A model generated the notes under the pieces. That model saw nothing but the letters and a program-made list of their open reading frames with translations, was not told the DNA's origin and ran no database searches. From positions 71,683,252-71,747,251 of the forward strand of contig JAVHZZ010000002.1 of the NCBI GenBank assembly GCA_036250195.1: 64,000 bases of DNA, in the 5' to 3' direction. Source of the stretch: Mixophyes australis (taxonomy: Eukaryota; Chordata; Amphibia; Anura; Limnodynastidae). Positions 54,574-64,000 of this stretch are shown one piece after another. The translations under genes and the position numbers were made by a program. Position 1 is the stretch's first letter. Every line of letters begins with the position of its first letter.

Positions 54574-55293
54574 CATCAAATTCATCCAAATAGATACTGA
54601 ATATCTGAGTATCTATATAGACTATTGTATAGATCCTTTCCAGACTTAAATTAGTCACAATGGATTATCTCCTTGAAGCTTTCTTTTTGTTTTTCTGTAT
54701 ATTAATTTTTTAGAATTATTCCACTACCATCCAGTATTAGGAGCTGCTCGCCATTCTACAATGTATTTTTAATTTAATTTAGCTTCAGGAGTTATTAGAA
54801 AATAGTGTGGGACATTTTATCACTTAGCGCCTGATTGTAGTGCTTCTTGAGACGTTTTTTACTAGATAGTTGACGTTTGCAGAAAGCAGGAGCCAGTGAT
54901 ATTCAGGCATGACAGGTCTTCAGCTGGTAGGCACATGGAGTACATAATGGGCATGAAGTATATAAAAAAAATAAACAAAAACACATTAAAGGAGGGGAAT
55001 TATAACAATAGAGAAAGTCATCTTCAAAATGAAGGAAAACCCCTGGGGAAGCAGACAACCACAGAAACTCCTTTGGATGCTATTGTACAATTATTAATTT
55101 TATTTGGCTACCTCTTAAGTGGCTTCTATAGTGAGTAGATGTGACTAGCGATCAGGCCCATTGAATCATTTGATGATTTCTTACATTAAACACTAGCTAA
55201 AATGAGTGCATAAGCCTCTGAGACAGGGAGCACTTAGCAAGTTCTTGTTCCATACAAAGGTTTCCTAAAAGGTTATATACATATACATATACA

Positions 55294-55353
<60 letters not shown>

Positions 55354-56069
55354 TATAGTTATAGTTATTTATATATATGTAAATATATACACATATATAG
55401 TTATTGTTTATCACAAAGCTTCACAATCACTTCTTCCGTAACAGTAGATTGCTGACACAGTGGGGCTCATTTAGAGATGGTCACATTTACATATGCAGAA
55501 AAAGGAGTGTATTGCATGCCTAGGTTGTGTTGCACAGATCTCAAGATGTTTCTAGATTAAAAACAGTAGCAATAGCACCAGGGTCCCTTAGGTGTAATAA
55601 GTGTAACAATACAATTACACCCCACAACAGTATGGAGATGGCATAGAGATGTGATTTCACCGTGTTAGCAGTAAATACTAACGAAATCACATTACTCTAT
55701 TTGTGAACAATTTAATAATTGTCTAAAGTGGCATATACACAAGAAAGCCTATTTTCTAATAGGTGAGCTCAGGGAGGACAGAAACCTCCCGTGGAGCAGA
55801 AGGGCTTCTTCTCTCTGACAATCTTTCGTCCATTGCAACTCTAACACCGGTCTTTTGGATTAATTCTCAAATGCTTCATTCACATTTACAATTTTCAATA
55901 TAAAGGGTAATTAAATGCAAACATTTGTAATTTTCCCCTTTAAAATGAAATGTAAATATAAAATGCTTAACGGTTGATAACATAACCATAGACCTTTTTT
56001 GGTCTTAACCTTAACCCTTATGTGCTATAATAAAAGACACCACACCGACTTGTTGGCAAATAAAAAATT
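54574..56069. other. Gene-free AT-rich sequence with a (TA)n array
   Basis: A (TA)n array lies at 55298-55349, flanked by ATACATATAC units. GGGGCTCATTTAGAG at 55461 resembles the end of the MITE at 7179, but no matching second end was found. Confidence 0.5.
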
Positions 56070-56379
56070 CTTTATTTAAACTATTTGCTATTATGGTGGC
56101 GGGAAAACACTGTACTCTGCCTTATCTATACATAAGCGCAGCCTGGTATCTGCACGATAATGGGACAACCGCTCCCAGGCATGTCAGAACATGTCAGCCC
56201 TTCTGGGCTAATAGTAACGCACCGCAAGCCAGCCCAGAGCAGCTGTACTTGCACCGAACCTAAGCTGACTCTTCGAAGGGAAAGGGTGCCAAACGCCTGA
56301 CTACCATGAATGTGCGCTTCACCCACCTTGCTTATCTTGTACAGTGTTCTCCTGCCATGACAGGTTCCCTCCTGATCCT

Positions 56380-57040
56380 AGGCCCGCCACCATACTACCA
56401 CTTAACCATGTTGCCTATAGCCGTGTATATCTCTGCTAAGAAACCAGCTAACCCTTTTTCTGTCAGATGCACCCCATCAGGCCTATAGAGGCTTGGGTCC
56501 TGAAACCTAATTCCCGGGTGCTCAATTCTCATGCCACCAAGTGACCGTAGATACTTGGCCATTACCGCATTCATCTTCTTACAGGCACAGTCCGCTGTCG
56601 GACCAGCATAAGAACAGATCAGACGAGGAGGCTTGTACCCATGCTAGGTCCCACCCAGGTAAATAACTACTAAAATATGGGAAACCCCACACTCTGCTAT
56701 TTCCTTTAAAACTTGGCCATCTCATTCCCCTCCAACCTACCCACTACCGGGCAGGGGAACGCAGTTGGATTACCAGCTGCTCAGTGCAAAGCAGCCTAAT
56801 GGACAAACGAATGACCAGGACCCAGATCTTCAGCGGAATTCCATTCACTGTAAAGCAGGAACACAAAACTGTTAAAGCACCACACAGCCACATAGCATTC
56901 CCATAGGCCATTATGCAAGGAAGCCACCGCATATCAGGACAAACGAGACCCACTCCAAGGAGAAAAATAAAAGAGGGAGAAAAGTGGGAAGAAGAGGGGA
57001 ATACGAAAGGGGCGGGTAACATAGGCGAAGGTAAAACCGT
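56380..57040 (-). pseudogene. SGNH-hydrolase-like region downstream of the DIRS recombinase
   Basis: Across frames the minus strand reads a WVLGHSFVYWA-like start (seen as IWVLVIRLSIRLL in the neighbouring frame). Much further on it reads IRHP-type IEHPGIRFQDPSLYRPDGVH followed by LTEKGLAGFL. The Asp-x-x-His of DGVH matches the C-terminal catalytic block of SGNH/GDSL hydrolases often found as an extra ORF in DIRS elements. The middle is scrambled by frame changes. Confidence 0.6.
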
Positions 57041-57055
57041 CAAAACCTTGTGCTG

Positions 57056-57967
57056 TCAATAGCCAACCAGGCCCACTTTTAGAGGGAAAATCCGGAGAAA
57101 TTCCTTTGCGCCCCTGCACCCAAGAACAGCAAGCAACAAAGTCCTGTGTCCACACAGTAAGAGAGGGAGAAAAAAGTGAGAAGAGGGCCTCACGTATCGC
57201 TGATATGCAGTGTGCTTCCTTCTGCTTAACTGCTGAATATATGGGCCTGACTCCCCATCCACAGACGCAGATGTGACTGCACCTATTCTAAATGAATGCA
57301 TGCCAAATTTTTCGCTATTGAAGCCCAAAGCATCAAGTGTGCACTTAAAGACCACCGTGAACTGGAACCATGTGAGGGGGCACCCATCACTATGCACCAG
57401 CATGACAACGCATCCAGCACAGTCATAAGTACAGAAAAAATAGAGACCACCTATACCTGGCAAACTGAGCAACTGCGCCAGGGCGACAATGTAACCCATC
57501 GCCCCCCCTACCTAGCTGATCCATCTTGGACAATCGCACCTTACAAAATAATGAATATGGGGACAATACAACGTACTTGGCTAACATACCAGAGAGCAGA
57601 GCAGATCACCAGGAGGCCACCAACTCACCCGAAATGCCCCAAATTACAGCATTACAAAGGCTGAGCTAAATAAGCTACTTTCATAGGGATCACATGCTAC
57701 ACCAGAAAGAACCCCTAGCAAGGTTTTCAAAATCCAGTGACTATTTGGTCTCCTGCCATCAGGAAGGAGAGGGAGCTTCTCCTCCCAACTGCACAGCGCT
57801 CTAGAAATCAAGAATCCCCTAGCAACATCAACTAAACCATACAGTTGCGAGAAGAAGGATACACCCGCCAGGGCGGCAGACATTGCTGACTTTGACTTAT
57901 CTGTGTTATTGCCAGCCCAAACAAAGCCTTGCATCGGATAGTGCCCATCTACACTACCACCAGGCAT
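57056..57967 (-). pseudogene. DIRS tyrosine recombinase, broken
   Basis: The N-terminal part (57967-57644) reads FLISRALCSWEEKLPLLPDG, RRPNSHWILKTLLGVLSG and DPYESSLFSSAFVML, the core-binding domain pattern of DIRS recombinases. After a stop, FGAFRVS carries the first catalytic Arg. The C-terminal part (57499-57056) has HSDGCPLTWFQF, GMHSFRIGAVTSAS (His-x-x-Arg) and YQRYVRP with the nucleophilic Tyr. The enzyme would integrate circular cDNA by site-specific recombination. At least one stop and two frame changes disable this copy. Confidence 0.82.
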
Positions 57968-58233
57968 CGTATCCCGAAAAGCGAGCCGCTCCTGCCAGGC
58001 TGACCAATATTTACACAGAGTAGCAGGGCCTAAAGAGAATTCTTCCAGGATCCTTATTCACTATCTACATCTACCAGACATAAGCGGAACAGGGAGAGAT
58101 AGCACCTAGACAGAGCATCTGCTAGACTGTTTTCAATTCCAGGCACATGTCAGGCACTAAAGGATATGTCATAGGACATGCAGCGCAACACCAGCCGTCG
58201 GTGCAAACTGATGACTGGGGGAGAGGAAGCGCT

Positions 58234-58476
58234 CTACCTATTGTTCGCATGCACTACTCCCAATATGTCACACCAGAAGACAACCTGTTTACCCTGACAT
58301 CTAGGAGCCAACAGTTCCACCGCAACTATGATGGTAAACAGATCCAGCAGGACCAGATTAGCTGTCAATCCAGCATGAACCCAATCACCAGGCCAGTGCG
58401 ACATGCACCAGTCACCGGTGAAGTAGGTTTCAAATCCTACTGATTCCGCGGCATCCGTGAACAGCTGCAACTCCAA
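58234..58476 (-). pseudogene. DIRS RNase H fragment
   Basis: LQLFTDAAESVGFETYFTGD, WCMSHWPGDWVHAGLTANLV, LLDLFTIIVAVELL and VVFWCDILGVVHANNR match the RNase H domain of DIRS elements, with catalytic Asp residues in TDAA and WCD. The Asn of the usual WCDN is Ile. Confidence 0.82.
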
Positions 58477-58479
58477 CTA

Positions 58480-58930
58480 AAAATCGGAGGTTCGGGCCAT
58501 ACATGGACCCAATTAAAATCCCGGAGGAAAAGCCTCCATACCTGGAGGTCGTCCCTGATCTCATGGGACAGAGGAATGAAACAGTGAGGATGGGAGAAAC
58601 CAGTGGTTGCCCTCTCAAACTTGCAGGAAAAACATTTGCTCATCGGGATTACTGTACAAGCAAAATTGAACATGGCCATCAGAGACTGTGCCATCTTTAA
58701 GCGTATTTCACAATCTTATCCGCAGGTAGCCTACACAGACCCATTTGAGTGTCAATTTCAATACCCAGATAATTCACCGACGCGTCCGATTGGAAAGAAT
58801 AAATATTGAATCAAGCAAAACTTTCTTGGCGCCTTCTTAGGCACCACACCAATTGGGGAAATTACCATGCCTTTCAGCGGGGGTTTCAGAAAGGGGACAC
58901 ACATATGCTTTAACGCCACCTCCTCACCAA
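58480..58930 (-). pseudogene. DIRS reverse transcriptase, catalytic core deleted
   Basis: The N-terminal fingers read PPLKGMVISPIGVVPKKAPR and KFCLIQYLFFPIGRV. The next recognisable words are NYLGIEIDTQMGLCRLPADK, which belong after the YxDD box. Then come MAMFNFACTVIPMSKCFSCK and FERATTGFSHPH of the thumb/connection. The palm including the catalytic Asp pair is therefore missing, by a deletion at about 58770. Confidence 0.75.
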
Positions 58931-58934
58931 CCTT

Positions 58935-60045
58935 TTAGGCTAAGACCTCAGGATAAAGAAACGCGTACCTTAAGTTATACGCCTGAGAGGTTCCAACGGA
59001 CTCCTTAATTGGCAAGCGAAACCCCAGCACAATTCCTTGGCATGTGGGGCACACCACAAAACAAGCAGGTATGGCTGAACCTGCATGCCGTTTCCTGGCC
59101 CCAATGTCCCTTAAGGAAGGCATAACATTGCCCTCTGTGCTGTAATGGCGTGGTAGGCCTCCCATGTAATGGGGGTCGCCGTTTGACCCCAGGAAAAGGG
59201 CGGACCCGCCCTTCTTCCGTAACCTTGAGCCAGGTCTCTGTGTCTTTGAACCCAAGCAAAAGGTTCAGGTAACTATCAAACTTGGACCTAAAATCCTCAT
59301 CATACTTCAGCCAGGTACGCAGTCGAGATGACACATACATCTAATGAATCATTTGGAGGTACTTAAGTACCTCCATGTTCTCCCCGGGGGGAGACCATAG
59401 GTAGTGGCTATAAATAAATACACCCCGCTTAAACAATTGCGGTAAGTTTTAAAGTTTGCCTCACCACAACCGCCATTCACCATAGTTGCCATCAGAGCTT
59501 TCTTAGCCTTCTCAGTAACGGTAAACATATTTACTTACCGTCCTTTGAGAATCCTGTCCCTGACTGAAGCACGTATCCCGCTATATATGGCTGTGTTCTC
59601 AAGGCGCAGCATCTCCGACGTGTGAGGCAGCTAACCCTAACAGTCATGCGGGACGGCCCACTCACCCGCGAACCCTGCTCCGGTATAAAATATTTACGTA
59701 GCACCTTTAATAGCTTGGGAGGGCAGGCGCCAGAACTATCAGAATTCCCCGTAGAATTTCTACAGTCTGAATAAATAGTCAAGTCATCATGAAAATAATC
59801 ATCATTACACTCACCCATCTTCCTAGAACCACCAGAGGAACCTGATAGGGAAGCTGGGCCTTCCTGAGCCAGTAACTGCCGCCACGAGTATAGTCGTCAT
59901 CGGCCTCCATGGCCTGTTGCAATGAGTAATCTGCTGGGAGAGATATATTATTATCATCATCATCAAATAAACACAGCGACACTTGAGGGCTCACTGGAGG
60001 TATGGTTGCCAGGACGGTGGCCATGGGGCCTGGAGTGCCCTGCAC
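58935..60045 (-). pseudogene. DIRS gag, broken
   Basis: The C-terminal frame (59340-59005) has RLRTWLKYDEDFRSKFDSYL and HWGQETACRFSHTCLFCGVP, a Cys/His-rich finger typical of DIRS Gag. The N-terminal frames (60045-59531) are acidic (LFDDDDNNISLP, EADDDYTRGG), as is common in these proteins. Stops and frame changes lie between them. Confidence 0.65.
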
Positions 60046-60350
60046 TCCTCATCTGCCATTGGGGCATGGCCCCACTGTTATCAATGTTGGAGATCCGGTG
60101 GTGCCAGGGGAGGGGGGCACAACCCCCGGAAACAGACCTCCCCTTCTGCCTGGGGGGCTCATAGATAACATTGGCAGCAGCAGGTGGCTGGGGGAGGGAA
60201 GAAACCTCCAGCCAGCCAAATAACCTAATTTCCCTCTAGAAGGCGTGGGGGGAAGCCCCCCACTCCCCTGCTAGTTTGGGCAGTAGCCCCTGCTTGTGGC
60301 CCTAGGCAGAGACACCCGCTACCGGAATTGACACGACGTAATTGACGTAT

Positions 60351-63300
60351 CCCTCCTCACCCTGGCGCTGACTCTCCTTGTAGTAGAGCAGTGACCAGGT
60401 AGAGGAGTGCGAGGGGGCTCAGACACACCGCATGACTGGAGGGGGGACAGGGGTGCTGCACGTCGGGCGGTTGGTGGGTGTATCCATTAAGGGAACGATA
60501 AAGTGAAAAGGAAAGAGATAGTCAAGAGAAGGGGAAAAAGAGCGGAAAATCTGAGAAATGAGAAGGGTAAAAAGGGGGAAAGGTTATAAAAAAAAGAAAG
60601 GTATGGTTGGTCACAGCACACAGGGGAAAGGAACTAGAGGTAAAACAAATTAGTGTTGAAGAATAAGAGATAAGGGGAGACAATTTTAGTCAGAAAGAAA
60701 GGCACAGATATTGAGCAGACAATTGCAAAGCTACTTATCCGGACACTTTCCCTGGAACCAAGAGAGCTCACTAACTCCTCCCCGCTCTTTTAATCAATTC
60801 CCTTTGCTTCTGCCCCCTATGACACTTGTCCAGTCATCACGATATCTTCCTGCTTTGTTAACCCTTAGTGATTCAAATAGTTATACACACAAATTTCAGC
60901 TTTTATTTTCCCTCGGGTTTAATCCATCCCTGAGTTCTATTTCTTTTTTATATTAGTCCAAACTGAAATGTCAATTAAGCAATGCAAATGTCCATGACTT
61001 GATGTAATATAGATGTGACCCTTACGATTTAATTACTGTCATCTGGAGCAGTCAATATGCAATTAACCAATCAGAAGAGAATAGATAGTGCTAATATATT
61101 AATAATGCTCTTTCTTAGAAGTGCACAAACTATAGATTGGAACTCCAAATAAATTGCCAATATCTGTTTTGGGGGTCTCATTACTGTCAGATAGGTAATA
61201 TTATATTGAGAACTTCCTTTTCTTGGTTTGAAGAATAATGACTTACTTTCAATTGGGGTCCCAGAATGATGGAACACAGTCGGAGATGTCAGCTAAGAAA
61301 AAGGTTGAGCACCACTGAATTCTAGCAGTTTACACAAAATAACTACTTTTACTATGTCACTTACCCACCAAGAAATGAAAACAGGTGTTGGTTAGAAATA
61401 TTGTCATCAAGGCGGATGAAACAACTAACACCAACATTTATAGGTCCCTTAAAACAGTGGTCATAGGCTTGTAAAGGACTGGAAGCTTTGCTTCAACGTA
61501 AGCACAAATTACTCACATATTGTAATACAAGTCAAGTAAAGTGATTCATGGAAACTAATGACAAGAAAATATATAAATTAAAATATTAATTTATGTCACT
61601 TTATAGAGTATACATGTACATGTTCTTTTTTCTCTTATTTTGTATAGTAGGAAATATGTTTTCTGTATACATTAGTAGTGATCGTATGTCTTTGAGTACG
61701 TGGTTGGTGAACGCTAACTTTTTAGGTATTGATTCTGTAAATCATTATCAAAAGCAAGAAAAACTGCGCCACCATCCTAACCAGAAAGTGCAAATACAGT
61801 TCTCTGTATGTATATGTGTGTTTTAAATATATATCTGTGAATAAAACAAAGAGATCAGGCACGCAAACTGTGTGATACAGAACATAATAAGAAAGCAACC
61901 ATTTTTCACCAGCGTGAGGGTTTTTTTGTCATTTGATAAATCTGCCCCTTAGTATTAATGCAGAGGTGCCTGAGAATAGGAATTCAACTCCCATCTTACA
62001 GTAGTATAGCACAATATACCATAACTTCCCAATGTATGACAAATAGTCATCTGACATAATGCAAAGACATGTGCACTTTGTTCACCAAAGTAAGTCATGA
62101 AGAATGTAAACACATTAATATGGGTAAATAACTAGAATCAACATTAAAAAATCCTTGTAAGTGTGAAACAATGAATGAAGCTTATTACATCAGCATTAGA
62201 GAGGGTACTGTAGTTATTAATATGGTGGAAGCCTTTGTCTCTGACATTTGGTACATGCAATCCACATGGAGAATGACAGCTATTATATATCATTCTCAGT
62301 GTTGGATTTGATTTTGCTGGACCCATGTGTAAAGCCCACAATAAGGACCCACTGTAGCATTGTACTAATATATTTTAGGCTTGATTTGGAGATGAAAATG
62401 TGAAACGTGTAAGCGCGCATAAGTTTCTGCAGCTGTTTTCTGAATTGTACATATTTTAACATTCTTGCAACCTTAAATATAGCATATAGATGCAGCTATC
62501 ATCATAATCAACTCGTAAACTTGCACCAGAACTATAAGATGGACAATTATATGCCTCCTAAAATGCATATCTTAATGGTATGTGTAAGACAAAATTGGAT
62601 GCATTTCTAAAGTGTGTTTGACTTGTGTATCGTGCCTCTGCTGTATGGAACCTATATTTGAGCTGGAGCAAAATCCATACTGTTGATTATGATTACCCTA
62701 ACTGACCTTGCTAGTTTATAAAAGACTTTAAATGAATACATGAATTTATAAAATGACACGCCCCCCGCTTCCCAAAATGGTACCAGCACCATCGTTCTGG
62801 ACGGGTAGCGGTAAATTTGGGGGGATGGGCAGCATGGGATCACCCCCCATAAATCCACTACCAGCACTAGGCTATGATAGGCTAGACTGGTGACCCTACA
62901 CAGCACGAGGTCCCCTGTCATAATGTCACACAGCCATAGCCTGTTCAAAGCAGGGCTGAATTCCCTAGAAGCTGAACGCACTAGAGCTTTTCCCAACACC
63001 ACTTGACAGTGAGTGTTTGGGTAATACAGTGTTTTTGGGGTTTTTTTATAAATCATTTTTATTAATTGAAAAAAATATGAATTCCACCCATGTCGCACAG
63101 CAAAAATTATACTTTGCATAAACTTCTTTACATAAAAAAAGAAAATAATGTTATTTCCTTAAATGTTCATACATCATAATAACTTATTTCTGAGTAATAT
63201 ATATTAAAAAAGTGTTAAAATTAAGTTATCAGTATTTTTCACTAGAGTACTACTGGTCCCAGCACAACCTGACATCCGTATACTAGTCGGGTATGCTGGT

Positions 63301-63384
63301 GCTTGTATAACTAAAAGCGCGACCATGCCCTGGAATCTGAAACCTGTAGTGCAGCAGGAAAAAATGCTGTTAAAAAACACAGAT
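60351..63384. other. Gene-free sequence
   Basis: No recognisable gene or element. 60480-60680 is purine-rich (GA-rich), and the rest is AT-rich and appears unique. Confidence 0.5.
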
Positions 63385-63394
63385 ACTGTGATAA

Positions 63395-63560
63395 ATTATT
63401 GTCTCTCTCTGTCTATGTATGTGTGTATGTGTGTGTATGTTAGGAAATTTAGACTGTAAGCTCCAATGGGACAGGGACTGATGTGAGTGTGTTTCTCTGT
63501 ACAGCACTGCGGAATAAGTGGCGCTTTATAAATAGCTGATGATGATGATGATAATATTGT
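63395..63560 (+). mobile_element. SINE 3' fragment
   Basis: The sequence from the (TGTA/TG)n tract through TTTAGACTGTAAGCTCCAAT, GGACAGGGACTGATGTGAG and GCGCTTTATAAATAGC to a (GATGAT)n tail matches the 3' third of the SINE at 50666-51035. The tRNA-like head is missing. Confidence 0.8.
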
Positions 63561-64000
63561 ATTAAGAAAATTAAAAGCTCTCCGTCACACACCCACTTTT
63601 ATCAATTTACTAGTCGTCTAAATTCAGGGGGATCCTCTTCTTTCTTCCAGCTTGCTTTTAATCCATTGAGGGGAAAAATAACAAACCCTGTATATAATAT
63701 GAACTTGCTCCTTGTGGAGTCGAAACGCAAATGACAAGCTGATTGGCCTTTTCAGCTACTTATTAGTCGAGAGCAGCGATTGCATGTATTGAGTTGTCTG
63801 CAAGTGCCTTTGACATATGCATGGTGCAATTGCTGTAAATGGGTGTGCCTTTAAAATATACATATAAAGGTGCATTTAAAAAATATATATATTTTCCGGC
63901 TGTGATGCTGCAGCAAGCTTGTTAAGAATGTACAGTCAGGACAGGATGCTGCTAACTTGTCCTGCATGTCAACTGATGTGAATGTGGGTGCTTCTTCTCA
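63561..64000. other. Unique sequence at the right edge
   Basis: Non-repetitive sequence with balanced composition from about 63700 to 63840 (GCTGATTGGCC with an inverted CCAAT box, ATTGCATG, GACATATGCATGG). It could be regulatory DNA of a neighbouring HOXC gene beyond the window, but nothing here proves that. Confidence 0.3.

Larger units (their letters stand above)
56100..60350 (-). mobile_element. DIRS-type tyrosine-recombinase retrotransposon, degraded
   Basis: Minus-strand order (right to left): gag N-terminal part, gag with CCCH-like finger, RT with its catalytic core deleted, RNase H, tyrosine recombinase, SGNH-hydrolase-like region. This is the gene set of vertebrate DIRS elements. 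No integrase or aspartic protease is present, as expected for that order. Split direct or inverted terminal repeats were not identified, so both edges are approximate. Frameshifts are common. Confidence 0.82.

Overview
The window is a piece of a vertebrate nuclear genome, most likely an anuran amphibian with a large, repeat-rich genome. It holds one recognisable cellular gene, a two-exon HOXC13 orthologue at the far left on the + strand (552-1215 and 3360-3616). The remaining ~59 kb is intergenic DNA and old transposable elements. The amphibian assignment is an inference. It rests on the HOXC13 sequence and on the mix of Ty3/gypsy chromoviruses with a Sushi/PEG10-type gag, a DIRS-type tyrosine-recombinase retroelement, a Penelope-like element, a class I endogenous retrovirus and several hAT-like and palindromic MITEs.

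Layout. 1-4.7 kb: hoxc13 promoter, exons, intron, 3' UTR and a probable poly(A) site. 4.7-12.3 kb: AT-rich flank with long (TA)n arrays and three inverted-repeat (MITE-like) elements but no retrotransposon bodies. 12.35-19.0 kb: a degraded gypsy element with both LTRs and a primer site, holding a second gypsy chromovirus that itself holds a Penelope-like fragment. 19-23 kb: a SINE copy and a ~760 bp GATA array. 23.16-25.15 kb: a TG...CA element with a 5-bp target duplication and two internal arrays of ~77 bp period. 26.1-30.7 kb: a minus-strand chromovirus with an open gag, a -1 frameshift signal and a self-priming signature. 31.3-32.3 kb: a LINE fragment. 33.6-35.3 kb: a non-autonomous hAT with a perfect 8-bp target duplication. 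35.3-37.3 kb: a ~2 kb diverged foldback containing a smaller foldback. 39.2-48.8 kb: an endogenous retrovirus (LTR end, tRNA-Pro primer site, gag, protease, env) whose pol is replaced by a 5'-truncated + strand chromovirus. 48.8-50.4 kb: a truncated BED-finger hAT. 50.7-55 kb: a SINE and small MITEs. 56.1-60.4 kb: a minus-strand DIRS element with gag, RT, RNase H, tyrosine recombinase and an SGNH-like region. 60.4-64 kb: mostly unique AT-rich sequence plus a SINE tail.

Points that stand out. (i) No HOXC12 homeobox is visible in ~60 kb downstream of hoxc13, although HOX clusters are usually compact and poor in retrotransposons. (ii) One chromovirus pairs a predicted transcript 5' end with a primer site abutting its LTR, as in Tf1/Sushi self-priming, and its gag and pol are joined by a G GGA AAN slippery heptamer that a second copy 14 kb away also carries. 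(iii) Nesting is deep, and several junctions show deletion as well as insertion. Apart from hoxc13 and one intact gag frame, every coding segment is broken.
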